Assembly: GCA_017557885.1 (NCBI GenBank)
Contig: JAFYXV010000009.1
Coordinates: 62,001-126,000, forward strand
Direction of reading: 5' to 3'
Source: a bacterium
GTDB taxonomy: Bacteria; Auribacterota; UBA3054
DNA: 64,000 nucleotides
The position numbers and the translations under genes were made by a program. The notes below the pieces were generated by a model, which worked only from the letters and a program-made list of their open reading frames with translations, did no database searches and had not been told where the DNA came from. Positions within the stretch are counted from its first letter, which is position 1. Each line of letters opens with the position of its first letter. Below are positions 42,597-51,086 of this stretch, piece by piece.

Positions 42597-44744
42597 CTAT
42601 TCCTTTTCCTTTATCTCCAGCCCCAGCTGGTCGTACATGAAGGCTCCTTCCCTGGCGTACTGCCTGACCCTGGAATCGAAGTCCACCGAGGAGCCGTGGC
42701 CGGCGTCGGAATAAATGACCGGGAAGACGACTCCGCCCCTGGAGCACTCCTGCAGCTTCGCGCCCATCTTTCTCACGTGCATGGGATCCACCCTGGCGTC
42801 ATTCTCGCCGCCTGTGATGAGCATAGAGGGGTATTTCACCCCTTCTTTGATGTTCTGATATGGGGAATACTTCAAAAGGTACTCGAATTGCTCTTTATTG
42901 TCGGAAGTGCCGTACTCCTCGCTCCAGATGTTGGCGATCCTGAACTTGTGGTATTTGATCATGTCCAGAAGCGGCACGCCGCACCTGACGGCTTTGTAGA
43001 GATCCGGACGCTGCATGGCGCAGGCGCCCACCAGAAGTCCTCCGTTGCTGCCGCCGGAAATGCCCAGTTTCTCCTTCGAGGTGTAGCCTTCCCTGATGAG
43101 ATACTCGGCCGCCGCGATAAAGTCGTCGAAGACGTTCTGCTTCAATTCGCGCATGCCCGCCTTGTGCCACTGTTCGCCGAATTCCCCGCCGCCCCTTAGG
43201 TTGGCGATGGCGAAAACGCCGCCCTGGTTTACCCAGAGGGAGTTGTAGCCGATGAAACCGGGCATCAGGGAAACGTTGAATCCGCCGTAGCCGTCCAGTA
43301 TGCAGGGACAGGAGCCGTCCTTTTTAATGTCCTTGGGATAGATGATCGTCATGGGGATCATCGTCCCGTCCTTGGAGGGATAGAAGACCTGGGTGGCGCA
43401 GCAGTTCTCCAGATCGTACTTCACCGGAAATTCCTTAAGGACGGTCAGGGAGTCCTCGCTCAGATTGTAGCTGTAGGTGGTGTTGGGAATAAGGTAGCTG
43501 GAGCAGTTGACCCTGACGGGACCCTTGTGCCAGTAACCCGAAACGCCGGCGCTGCAGGGCTTGGCGGGCAGCGTCATGGTTTTCATAAAGGTGCCGTCCA
43601 GGTCGTAGATCTTTATTTCCGTATCGATGCCGTGGAGATATTCGGCGTAAATTTCGCCGTCGATAAAAGAGAGGCTGTCCAGCCTGTCTTCGCTTTCGGG
43701 GATGAAGACCCGCCAATTCTCAAAGCCCGGCTTCTCGATGTCGGTCACATAGACCATAAATTTCGGAGCGTCCAGGTTCGTCCTGATGAAAAGCTTGTCC
43801 TCCAGCATGGTCACGTCGAAGTTGGCCTCCTTTCCGATGACCACCGGCACGAGCTCGGCGCCTTCCACGTTGCGTTTCACCCAGATGTCGGCGCTGCCGA
43901 AATTGCCGCGGTAATAAAGCATGTACTTCTCGTCGTCGGAAAGATCCACGCCGTGCCATTTTTCTCTTTCGGTCTCGGAGTTGAAGATCAGCTGGTCTTC
44001 TTCCGCGCTCGTCCCGAGCTTGTGGAAATAGACGGCGTGCCAGTAGAATTCCTCGCCATCCGGGACGGTGCCCTTCAAAGGCTTGCAGGTGTAGTAAAAG
44101 CCCGAGTTGTCCTTTTTCCAGCAACTCAAGCCCTGCTTCCAGCCCTTGACTCTGTCGGGCAGCTCTATGTCGTTCTCCACGTCTTTTACGTGGATAACAG
44201 GATCCTCGTTGCCGGCGTGGCCTATGCCGTAGGCGACGTAGCGGCCGTCTCTGGATCGCATGACGCCGGAGAGATAGTCGTCCTTGTCCCACTTGTTGGG
44301 ATCAAGCACCACCTTTTCCGGAGCGTTGGCGTTCTCCTTGGTCATGAGGATCCACTTGTCGTCATTTTCCCCTTTTCTGCTGAAATACAATCTTTTGCCG
44401 TCGTAAACTTCCACCGGGACAGTCCGGTCGGCGTAGCGCCACAGCCGCTTCAGCTCTTTTTTAAGATAAGCGGTGGCGGGAAGAGAATCCGCGTATTCGT
44501 AGAACCGCTCGTTCTGGGCCTTGGTCCAGGCTTTTGTCTCCTCCGAGGAGGCGTTTTCCAGCCAGGCGTAATCGTCCACCAAGGTCACGCCGTGGTAAAC
44601 GTTGGTCTCGGGAATTTTTTTGGTTTCGGGAGGCGGAGGCACGGCGTCGTTTTTTTCAGCGCCGCCGATATTTTTGGGAAGATCTGATACGCAACCTGTC
44701 ATAAAAAGTAAGGCAAAAAAAGCGGAAATGGTTTGAAAGCGCAT
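42597..44744 (-). CDS. Prolyl oligopeptidase family (S9A) lipoprotein
   Basis: 715 residues. The signal peptide ends LFMTGC, a lipobox with Cys at about 18. A beta-propeller region occupies about 70-400 and an alpha/beta-hydrolase domain the rest. The catalytic Ser is in GISGGSNGGLL, the Asp in GENDARVDPMH and the His in SDAGHGSS. LDGYGGFNVSLMPGF is typical of the S9A family. It cleaves proline-containing peptides; here it should be in the periplasm or at the cell surface. It begins five bases after the auxiliary lipoprotein gene. Confidence 0.95.
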   Translation of the reverse strand: MRFQTISAFFALLFMTGCVSDLPKNIGGAEKNDAVPPPPETKKIPETNVYHGVTLVDDYAWLENASSEETKAWTKAQNERFYEYADSLPATAYLKKELKRLWRYADRTVPVEVYDGKRLYFSRKGENDDKWILMTKENANAPEKVVLDPNKWDKDDYLSGVMRSRDGRYVAYGIGHAGNEDPVIHVKDVENDIELPDRVKGWKQGLSCWKKDNSGFYYTCKPLKGTVPDGEEFYWHAVYFHKLGTSAEEDQLIFNSETEREKWHGVDLSDDEKYMLYYRGNFGSADIWVKRNVEGAELVPVVIGKEANFDVTMLEDKLFIRTNLDAPKFMVYVTDIEKPGFENWRVFIPESEDRLDSLSFIDGEIYAEYLHGIDTEIKIYDLDGTFMKTMTLPAKPCSAGVSGYWHKGPVRVNCSSYLIPNTTYSYNLSEDSLTVLKEFPVKYDLENCCATQVFYPSKDGTMIPMTIIYPKDIKKDGSCPCILDGYGGFNVSLMPGFIGYNSLWVNQGGVFAIANLRGGGEFGEQWHKAGMRELKQNVFDDFIAAAEYLIREGYTSKEKLGISGGSNGGLLVGACAMQRPDLYKAVRCGVPLLDMIKYHKFRIANIWSEEYGTSDNKEQFEYLLKYSPYQNIKEGVKYPSMLITGGENDARVDPMHVRKMGAKLQECSRGGVVFPVIYSDAGHGSSVDFDSRVRQYAREGAFMYDQLGLEIKEKE

Positions 44745-44749
44745 GTGTT

Positions 44750-45406
44750 TTACTCTTTTGTTTGTTCTTTAAGACGGGTTTCCTCTTCGGTGACCGCCGT
44801 TAAGATGTCTTTGTTCAGATTGGAAGATATTTCCCGAATGGAGGCGCAGACGCCCTGGACATAGGAATCGGCGTCGCCGCTTGCGCAGTCGCTGTCGGCC
44901 GTGTAGCGCTTCTGAAGGATGACTCTCGAAGCGTTGGCTCCGCGGTCAAGCCTCGTCAGAGTAAAAAGCATGACCGCGTGCGCCTTGGCCTTCGCGCCCA
45001 GGAGTTCCCTGTTCTCATAGACTTCGACCAGCGTTCCCTGGAGAGAATAGTCCGGCAGGACTCCCGAAGTTCTGGAAGTCAGGTTCTTGAAAACGCCGCC
45101 GTCCTCGAGGTCCCTTTGCAGCATGGAGAAGATCAGTTCGTCCGGGGAGCTGAGCCATTCGTCATATTTGTACACGCCGCCGCTCTTGTCGCCGTTCATG
45201 TAGATCAGCGTGCTGCGGTCGTAGGCGGAATTCACCGTCAGCCTTCTGAAGGACAGGGCAAGGTCATATGGCTTGCTGCAAACTTTTTCGATCTCGGGAT
45301 ATTCGATCTGGTAATAATTCACGGTTATCGCTTCCCTTTTGAAGACGCCGCTGAGGCAGCCTGTCAAAACTAGAGCGGCCGCAAGCAAAATCAATGTTCT
45401 TTTCAT
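44750..45406 (-). CDS. ABC-type transport auxiliary lipoprotein (PqiC/LptE-like)
   Basis: 218 residues. The lipobox is LVLTGC (Cys at about 17). NYYQIEYPEIEK, FRRLTVNSAYDRSTLIYM and a YDEWLSSPDELIFSMLQRDLE segment match the ABC_trans_aux (DUF330/PqiC) family, which partners MCE proteins in lipid transport between membranes. The start overlaps the mlaD stop (ATGA), so the two are coupled. Confidence 0.82.
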   Translation of the reverse strand: MKRTLILLAAALVLTGCLSGVFKREAITVNYYQIEYPEIEKVCSKPYDLALSFRRLTVNSAYDRSTLIYMNGDKSGGVYKYDEWLSSPDELIFSMLQRDLEDGGVFKNLTSRTSGVLPDYSLQGTLVEVYENRELLGAKAKAHAVMLFTLTRLDRGANASRVILQKRYTADSDCASGDADSYVQGVCASIREISSNLNKDILTAVTEEETRLKEQTKE

Positions 45407-46404
45407 TTATCCTTCTCCTTGTCTATGCCGAAAAGCGTCTGTCCGGGCCTGGAGCGCAAAGCTTCCGTAAAGGCCCTGATGTTGACGGCCGACCTTTGCA
45501 CTTCGTTCATGAGATCCTCCACTTCCTCGCTGGTCATGTTGACGAGCATGTTGGCGTGCACTATGAGCTTTTGCAGCGAATCGGCGAAAGCCTTGATCTC
45601 CTCGGGCGAAATGACTTTCACCATTCTGTTGACGTCTTCCGTAGTGTCGGTGATGTTTTGCACGATGTTGGATATCGCCTCGTCGCTCAAATTGACCTGC
45701 AGCGTGTCGGAGACGTTCCTGAAATTCACGACCGCCTGATTCAGGTTCGTATAAAGAAGCGCCACATTGTCCCTGGTGACGGAAACTTTCAGGGAAGCTG
45801 AGATCTCCCTGATATTCTCCGACGTCACCGTTATGTTGGAGACTAAGGGCGCAAGATTGTTGTGTCCCAAAACCTTCTGGACGCCGTCCAGAATGTTCGT
45901 GATCGACGTGGAGATGGACTTGACGTTGAGGTCGTCCAGGAATTTGGTCAGCTGGTAGAAAATGTCCTCCGCGGAGACGGTGTGGTACGTGCCCACTACG
46001 GGATACTCCGGCTCGAAGGGGAATTTGGTGTTCGGCTTGGGCCTGTCCCCTATCATTTCGATCTCGAGATATTTTATGCCGGTCAGTAAGTTTCCCGCGA
46101 TGTGGATGTACATGTTTTCCACTTCGACGCTGAAGCCGCTGTTGGGCGTGATCTCGAAAAAGATCTCCGCCAGCTCTCCGTCCGGGGCGATCCCGATGTG
46201 GGAGACCGATCCCACGGTTATGCCCCTGAACCTTACCGGCGAGCTCACGGTGAGCCCCTGGACGCTCTCCCCGAAATAGCAGGAATAAGTCCTCGGGGAA
46301 CCTCCCCAGGAGATGTGGCTCCAGATCAGGAGCGCCACGATGATGAGTGCGAATCCGGCGCAGACAAAAACGCCGACTCTGGTCTTGTGAAGTTCTGATG
46401 CCAT
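45403..46404 (-). CDS. MlaD-type MCE-domain protein
   Basis: 333 residues: one N-terminal membrane helix (about 11-30) and an MCE domain (about 38-130: TYSCYFGESVQGLTVSSPVRFRGITVG). A long helical C-terminal region (about 160-320) may form a barrel or tunnel. MCE proteins carry lipids across the periplasm, usually with an MlaEF ABC transporter. No such genes adjoin it. It shares an operon with the auxiliary lipoprotein and the peptidase. Confidence 0.88.
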   Translation of the reverse strand: MASELHKTRVGVFVCAGFALIIVALLIWSHISWGGSPRTYSCYFGESVQGLTVSSPVRFRGITVGSVSHIGIAPDGELAEIFFEITPNSGFSVEVENMYIHIAGNLLTGIKYLEIEMIGDRPKPNTKFPFEPEYPVVGTYHTVSAEDIFYQLTKFLDDLNVKSISTSITNILDGVQKVLGHNNLAPLVSNITVTSENIREISASLKVSVTRDNVALLYTNLNQAVVNFRNVSDTLQVNLSDEAISNIVQNITDTTEDVNRMVKVISPEEIKAFADSLQKLIVHANMLVNMTSEEVEDLMNEVQRSAVNIRAFTEALRSRPGQTLFGIDKEKDK

Positions 46405-46422
46405 GGTAGTAGATTTTTACAG

Positions 46423-46441
46423 ATTATAAAAAATTATAACA
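46423..46441 (-). promoter_or_regulatory. Promoter region of the mlaD operon
   Basis: Two TATAAT boxes on the minus strand: one at 46433-46438 preceded by TGT (extended -10), one at 46423-46428. The leader to the ATG at 46404 is short, with no Shine-Dalgarno. Confidence 0.5.
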
Positions 46442-46467
46442 AATCCTCCCATGGCCGGCAAGGCGTT

Positions 46468-47235
46468 TTATTCAAAAAGCGGCAGCTGGTTGTCCGGGCG
46501 GCGCTTCCTCGGCGCGCTGTAATTGATCCCGGCTTTCCTGGCCTGGGAATGCTGGATCTTCCTCGGGACGCGGTACAATTTGCCGTCTTTTCTGAAGAGC
46601 GCTCCGGTCTGCATGAAATAAAAGGACGTGCCCGTCTCCAGGCACTGCCTTCTCAGATCCAAGACCCAGTCGTAGTCGCAGACCCTAGCCTCCGGCCCCG
46701 ATTCCCCCGCCGCCGTAAGATGAGTCACGTCATCGGCAAGATATTTCTCAAGCTCGATCTTTTCCAAAAGCGGAGAGCACACTATCGATCTCGACCTCAG
46801 GGGCATCTTAAGATAAACGGGCAGCCTTTTGTCCGCCATGGCCTGGTTCTCCACGGTGCAGGCCACGCTGACGTTGGGATACCCAAAGTCTCCCCAATCG
46901 GATGGCAGGCATTTCTCCATCCTTTCTATTCTTTTGGTGATGAAGAAAAAGCCAAGGTCGCTCCTTATCTTCATCATCTCCCAGATCTCGGCCCGCCACT
47001 TGTCAGCCTCTTCCACGAAAAAGTCCGATGTGAAGCAGGTGTCCAGGAAAGAGCCCCCCGGGATCTTGTAGCTTCCGTCCCGCGATCTCCGCACCGGCAG
47101 ATAAAAATCCTTGGTGCGGACGACCACCGAAGCGTCCTTCGATATGGACTCGTCCCTGCGGTAAACGTAGCAGTGGGCGCAGCCGGCTGAAATCTTGTGG
47201 CAGCCGTGCCAGGGGTTCCAGGTAATGCTTTTCAT
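46468..47235 (-). CDS. DUF5131 family protein (phage Gp37/Gp68-like)
   Basis: 255 residues from the ATG at 47235. The opening MKSITWNPWHGCHKISAGC continues into AHCY, giving the C-x6-C-x2-C motif of the DUF5131/Gp37-Gp68 family, which resembles radical-SAM proteins. FFITKRIERM and TAAGESGPEAR are also family segments. The reaction is unknown. It is a lone gene with no phage neighbours. The -10 is six bases before the ATG, so a leaderless mRNA is predicted; longer in-frame readings would include the promoter. Confidence 0.85.
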   Translation of the reverse strand: MKSITWNPWHGCHKISAGCAHCYVYRRDESISKDASVVVRTKDFYLPVRRSRDGSYKIPGGSFLDTCFTSDFFVEEADKWRAEIWEMMKIRSDLGFFFITKRIERMEKCLPSDWGDFGYPNVSVACTVENQAMADKRLPVYLKMPLRSRSIVCSPLLEKIELEKYLADDVTHLTAAGESGPEARVCDYDWVLDLRRQCLETGTSFYFMQTGALFRKDGKLYRVPRKIQHSQARKAGINYSAPRKRRPDNQLPLFE

Positions 47236-47241
47236 ACCAAT

Positions 47242-47250
47242 ATTATACCA
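47242..47250 (-). promoter_or_regulatory. Extended -10 promoter of the DUF5131 gene
   Basis: Minus strand reads TGGTATAAT, six bases before the ATG. It is divergent from the pyrR promoter 20 bases away. Confidence 0.65.
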
Positions 47251-47270
47251 AGCCCCGCAAACTGTCCCGT

Positions 47271-47299
47271 TTGCCAAAAAAAAACGCTTCTGCTATAAT
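47271..47299 (+). promoter_or_regulatory. Promoter of the pyr operon
   Basis: TTGCCA (47271-47276), 17 bases, then TATAAT (47294-47299) preceded by TGC. The leader is about 20 bases and has AAGGAA before the pyrR ATG. Confidence 0.7.
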
Positions 47300-47324
47300 C
47301 AGAAAAATCCTAAGGAATTTGATT

Positions 47325-47843
47325 ATGCTGATCGCTGACAAAGAAAAATTCGCCGCCACTCTGTCAAAAATGGCGGACGCTATTTCGACGCTCCCCCAGG
47401 AGGAAACGATCCTCGTCGGGATACAGCGCCGCGGCGTTTATCTTTCGAGAAGGCTCGCAAAGCTTATCGAAGAAAAGACCGGAAAGAAAATCGGCCTGGG
47501 CATCCTGGACATCACCTTCTACAGGGACGACCTTAGCAAGATCGCCTTGAGGCCGGTCGTCCGGAGCACCGATCTTCCGGAAGACATAAACGACAAGATC
47601 ATCGTGCTGGTCGACGACGTCCTATACACGGGCCGCACCATCAGGGCCGCTCTCGACGCCCTGGCCGACAACGGCCGGGCGAAGATGATAAAGCTCGCCG
47701 TCATGGTGGACCGCGGCTTGAGGGAGCTCCCCATCCAGGCGGATTTCGTCGGCCTCTCGGTGGAAACGAAAAGCGAGGAGAAAATAAGCGTCAAAACGGA
47801 AGAACTTGACGGCGAAGACCTCGTTGAGGTCGTCAAAAAATGA
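47325..47843 (+). CDS. pyrR: Pyrimidine regulator and uracil phosphoribosyltransferase PyrR
   Basis: 172 residues from ATG 47325 (MLIADKEKFAATLSKMADAI). LVGIQRRGVYLSRRLA, DITFYRDDL and the PRPP-binding VLVDDVLYTGRTIRAALDAL (split) are PyrR signatures. PyrR binds pyr mRNA in response to UMP and also has uracil phosphoribosyltransferase activity. It leads pyrB and pyrC. A hairpin in its last codons and a terminator on its stop codon suggest transcriptional attenuation. Confidence 0.95.
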   Translation: MLIADKEKFAATLSKMADAISTLPQEETILVGIQRRGVYLSRRLAKLIEEKTGKKIGLGILDITFYRDDLSKIALRPVVRSTDLPEDINDKIIVLVDDVLYTGRTIRAALDALADNGRAKMIKLAVMVDRGLRELPIQADFVGLSVETKSEEKISVKTEELDGEDLVEVVKK

Positions 47844-47871
47844 CTTGGCAAAAAGCCAGGTCATTTTTTTT
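47817..47871 (+). terminator. Hairpin and terminator at the pyrR-pyrB junction, candidate attenuator
   Basis: GACCTC-GTT-GAGGTC (47817-47831) is a perfect 6-bp hairpin inside the end of pyrR. TGACTTGGC, loop AAAAA, GCCAGGTCA (47841-47863) is a 9-bp stem with one G-U pair followed by eight T. The GACCT of the first stem can also pair the AGGTC of the terminator's 3' arm, so the two could be alternative structures. PyrR control of pyrBC at this site is an inference. Confidence 0.75.
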
Positions 47872-47898
47872 GCAGGAAAATAAAATTAAGGAGCATAT

Positions 47899-48840
47899 AT
47901 GCCATGGACTAAAAAAGATCTCCTGGGGCTTGAGAACCTGAGCGCCGAAGAGATCACCATCATCCTGGACACGGCCAAGGCCTTCTCCCAGATCGCCACC
48001 CGCTCGATCAAGAAAGTGCCGGCCCTTCAGGGCAAAACCGTAGTCAACCTCTTCTTCGAACCCTCCACCAGGACCAGGGTGTCCTTCGAAGTGGCGGAAA
48101 AAAGGCTTTCCGCCGACATCGTCAACGTCAACATCGCCGCCTCCAGCGTCACCAAGGGCGAGACGCTTCTGGACACGGTGAAAAACCTCTGCGCCTACCG
48201 TATCGACGCCATCGTGGTGAGGCACTCCTGCGCCGGCGTCCCCCACTACCTGGCGGAAAACATCGAGCCCAGTATCGTCAACGCCGGCGACGGCATGCAC
48301 GAGCATCCCACGCAGGCCCTGCTTGACATCTACACCCTGAGGGAAAAATTCGGCGACCTCAAAGGGCTGAAAGTCGCGATCGTTGGCGACATCAGCCACA
48401 GTAGAGTCGCCAGATCAAACATCTGGGGCTTGCAGAAGCTGGGCGCCAAGGTGACGGTGGTCGGGCCATCAACACTCATGCCCAGGGAAATTGAAAAGAT
48501 GGGCGACGGCGTGGAAGTCTCCTACGACCTCCCGGCCACGCTCAAAAAAGTGGACGCCGTCAACATGCTGAGGATACAGCGGGAACGCGAACAGCAGGTG
48601 CAGTTCCCGAGCCTGAGGGAATACGCCCGCTACTTCGGGCTTAGCACCAAGCTGATAAACCAGACTCCGGAAAGCCTCATAGTCATGCACCCGGGGCCCA
48701 TCAACCGCGGCGTGGAATTATCCGGCACCGTGGCGGACGGCCCGAGAAGCGTCATCCTTCAGCAGGTCACCAACGGATTGGCGGTCAGGATGGCCGTCCT
48801 CTTCCTGGTGACCGGCGGCACCCAGATCAGCGAGGAATAA
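47899..48840 (+). CDS. pyrB: Aspartate carbamoyltransferase catalytic subunit
   Basis: Committed step of pyrimidine synthesis: carbamoyl phosphate plus aspartate to carbamoyl aspartate. The 313 residues carry the carbamoyl-phosphate motif LFFEPSTRTRVSFE, RHSCAGVPHYLAE and GDGMHEHPTQALLDIYT, and the late HPGPINRGVEL. A strong AAGGAG precedes the ATG. No regulatory pyrI is adjacent, so the enzyme is the PyrR-type, pyrBC-linked class. Confidence 0.97.
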   Translation: MPWTKKDLLGLENLSAEEITIILDTAKAFSQIATRSIKKVPALQGKTVVNLFFEPSTRTRVSFEVAEKRLSADIVNVNIAASSVTKGETLLDTVKNLCAYRIDAIVVRHSCAGVPHYLAENIEPSIVNAGDGMHEHPTQALLDIYTLREKFGDLKGLKVAIVGDISHSRVARSNIWGLQKLGAKVTVVGPSTLMPREIEKMGDGVEVSYDLPATLKKVDAVNMLRIQREREQQVQFPSLREYARYFGLSTKLINQTPESLIVMHPGPINRGVELSGTVADGPRSVILQQVTNGLAVRMAVLFLVTGGTQISEE

Positions 48841-48844
48841 AATT

Positions 48845-50125
48845 ATGAAAACTTTGATAATAAACGGAACTATAGTGGATCCCAGCCAGCAGCTTGAAGG
48901 CAAGGGCTGGCTTTTATTTGAAGACGACAAGATAAAGGAATGCGCTTTGGGCGAAGCGCCCAAAAAAGCTGAAGACGTCAATGTGATCGACGCCAAGGGC
49001 GCCTATGTGACGCCAGGCTTCATCGATCTGCACGTGCACTTGAGGGAACCGGGCCAGGAGAGCAAGGAGACCATTGAATCCGGCAGCAACGCGGCCGTGG
49101 CCGGCGGCTTCTCAACAATTGTCTGCATGCCCAACACCATCCCGCCCATCGACCACGTGTCGCTGGTAAAATTCATTCTTCTGGAAGGCAAGCGAGTGGG
49201 CAAAGCCAACGTTCTGCCCACCGGCACCATCTCCAAAGGAAGGTTGGGCGAAGAATTATCCGAGATCGGCGAGATGTACAAAGCCGGCATCGTGGCCATC
49301 ACCGACGACGGCAGCCCGGTCATGAACTCCTTTCTGATGTCCCGCGCCTCGGAATACGCCAAGATGTTCGACCTTCTGGTCATGGACCACTGCGAGGACA
49401 TCAACTTCAAGGGCTCCATGAACGAGGGCTTCTACTCCACCAAACTGGGATTAAGGGGCACGCCCTCCATTTCCGAAGAGATCATGCTGATGCGCGACAT
49501 CATGGTCGCGGGCTACACCGGCGGCAGGATCCATCTGCAGCATGTCTCCACGGGGCTGGGCATCTACATGGTGAGAGACGCCAAGAAGCGCGGCGTAAAG
49601 GTTACCTGTGAAGTAACGCCGCACCACATGTCGCTGACCGACGCTGATCTTCAAACTTACGATACCAACTTCAAGATGAGCCCTCCCTTGAGAACGGAAG
49701 AAGACCGCAAAAAACTCATTGAAGGCCTTATGGACGGAACGGTGGACTGCATCGCCACCGACCACGCCCCGCATACCTACACCAACAAGGACGTGGAGTT
49801 CGACAACGCCCCCAACGGCATCATAGGCATGGAAACGGCGCTTCCCGTCTCCTACACCACGTTGGTCAAGGAAAACAAAATGCCTGTGATGCGCCTAGTG
49901 GAGCTTATGTCCACCAACCCTGCAAAGATACTAAGGCTCCCATCGAAAGGCACCTTAAAAGCGGGCTCAGACGCCGACGTGACCGTCTGGAGCGCCGACA
50001 CGGAATACAAGATCAACACCGCCACCTTCAAATCGAGAGCCCGCAACTGCCCCTTCCAGGGAAAGTCGGTCTTCGGCCGGGTGGAGATGACCATCGTGGG
50101 CGGCGACGTGAAATTCAAAAGATGA
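48845..50125 (+). CDS. pyrC: Dihydroorotase
   Basis: Zinc amidohydrolase closing carbamoyl aspartate to dihydroorotate. The 426 residues show the metal motif FIDLHVHLREPGQE at about 58-71, further His in HLQHVSTG and VTCEVTPHHM, and the catalytic-site Asp in CIATDHAPH. It is the multifunctional-type (PyrC class I) length. It starts four bases after pyrB and ends the operon. Confidence 0.97.
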   Translation: MKTLIINGTIVDPSQQLEGKGWLLFEDDKIKECALGEAPKKAEDVNVIDAKGAYVTPGFIDLHVHLREPGQESKETIESGSNAAVAGGFSTIVCMPNTIPPIDHVSLVKFILLEGKRVGKANVLPTGTISKGRLGEELSEIGEMYKAGIVAITDDGSPVMNSFLMSRASEYAKMFDLLVMDHCEDINFKGSMNEGFYSTKLGLRGTPSISEEIMLMRDIMVAGYTGGRIHLQHVSTGLGIYMVRDAKKRGVKVTCEVTPHHMSLTDADLQTYDTNFKMSPPLRTEEDRKKLIEGLMDGTVDCIATDHAPHTYTNKDVEFDNAPNGIIGMETALPVSYTTLVKENKMPVMRLVELMSTNPAKILRLPSKGTLKAGSDADVTVWSADTEYKINTATFKSRARNCPFQGKSVFGRVEMTIVGGDVKFKR

Positions 50126-50151
50126 TCCGTCCAGCAAGCGTAAGAGCAAAC

Positions 50152-50186
50152 AAAAAGCGCGCCACCGAAAGAGGCGCGCTTTTTTT
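50152..50186. terminator. Terminator after pyrC
   Basis: AAAGCGCGCC, loop ACCGAAAGA, GGCGCGCTTT, then further T (50154-50186). The A run upstream allows use from the converging peptidase gene as well. Confidence 0.92.
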
Positions 50187-50204
50187 CTGCCATTGTCGGA
50201 AATC

Positions 50205-51032
50205 TTAATCCGCAAGGATCGCCTTCAGCGCGGCGCAATATTTGGCCAGGGAATCCTTCCTGGCCAGAACGCCCGCGTTGCTGTGCATGCTCCCTTTCAC
50301 CGGAAGGCAAAGGCTGAAGCAAGGCACGCCTGTTTCGTCATATTTCCAAGACTCGTCCTCATCCGCCTCTTCAGAGGCGACCAGCTCAGGAGGCACATAG
50401 GCCGGAACGTCATTGAGATCTTCCGGCACGAAACGCCACTTTGCGTTCAGCAGCTTAACTTTTTCAATTACGCGGCGTCCCTGGATTCCCTGCCAGAAAT
50501 TGTTCTCCACCGTAAAGTCAGCGCCCTCATCCCAACCCGTGTACGTCACGTCCAGGACAACAGCCATCTCAACGGTCAGCCCAATCAAGCGCAGGTATTC
50601 GACAGTTTCCAATGCGCCTTCAGAGTTCCGTTCCTCGTCGCCGGTGAAAGCAACAAGGACATTGTCCGGGAGCGAACCTTCCAGCATCAAGGAGAGGATC
50701 GCGGCGTTGGTGGCCGCGTTGTCAAAGGTGCCCTTGAGAAAGCCGTTGCCAATGTCCTCGCAGAAACACTTCGTAATGTTTGCTTCGCAGTCCGCGTGGG
50801 TTGAGACGAGAAGGACAGGCCCCTTGATCTCTTCAATGGGGTGCGCCGCATAGAGATGAAAAAGCCCATCCCTGTTGACCAGCCAATAAGGGCTGCCGGA
50901 AAGGACCTGCCGGATCTCGTCGAGCCGGTCGGTCACGGTGAATTTCTCACCGTCGTCGCGGCACAGCCGCATAATTCTTTTCAACACGGACAAAACCCTC
51001 GGTTCCTGAAAATCGCTTGCGGTGTCTTTCAT
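50205..51032 (-). CDS. M28-like metallopeptidase
   Basis: 275 residues with a co-catalytic metal pattern by eye. LLVSTHADCE gives a first His/Asp, KGTFDNAATNAA the bridging Asp, AFTGDEERNSEGA the catalytic and metal Glu pair, AVVLDVTYTGWD a further Asp, and KGSMHSNAGV the last His. This is the M28/M20/M42 aminopeptidase layout. There is no signal peptide, so it is cytoplasmic. No neighbour suggests a substrate. Confidence 0.7.
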   Translation of the reverse strand: MKDTASDFQEPRVLSVLKRIMRLCRDDGEKFTVTDRLDEIRQVLSGSPYWLVNRDGLFHLYAAHPIEEIKGPVLLVSTHADCEANITKCFCEDIGNGFLKGTFDNAATNAAILSLMLEGSLPDNVLVAFTGDEERNSEGALETVEYLRLIGLTVEMAVVLDVTYTGWDEGADFTVENNFWQGIQGRRVIEKVKLLNAKWRFVPEDLNDVPAYVPPELVASEEADEDESWKYDETGVPCFSLCLPVKGSMHSNAGVLARKDSLAKYCAALKAILAD

Positions 51033-51086
51033 AGAAAATTTTTGGTATGTTGCGGAGCGCTAACTTGCGCTCAAATCAAAACTTCG

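Noticed and set aside
46468-47235. DUF5131 gene taken as evidence of a prophage
   Set aside because: No integrase, structural or lysis genes adjoin it, and both flanks are housekeeping-type operons.
50205-51032. M28-like peptidase considered as horizontally acquired because its sequence feels less GC-skewed than its neighbours
   Set aside because: The impression is from reading only; no composition statistic was computed and no mobile-element trace flanks it.
51055-51072. Inverted repeat GAGCGC...GCGCTC between the lipoprotein and the M28-like peptidase, considered as a terminator
   Set aside because: Only six pairs and no T run on the relevant strand; too weak to annotate.
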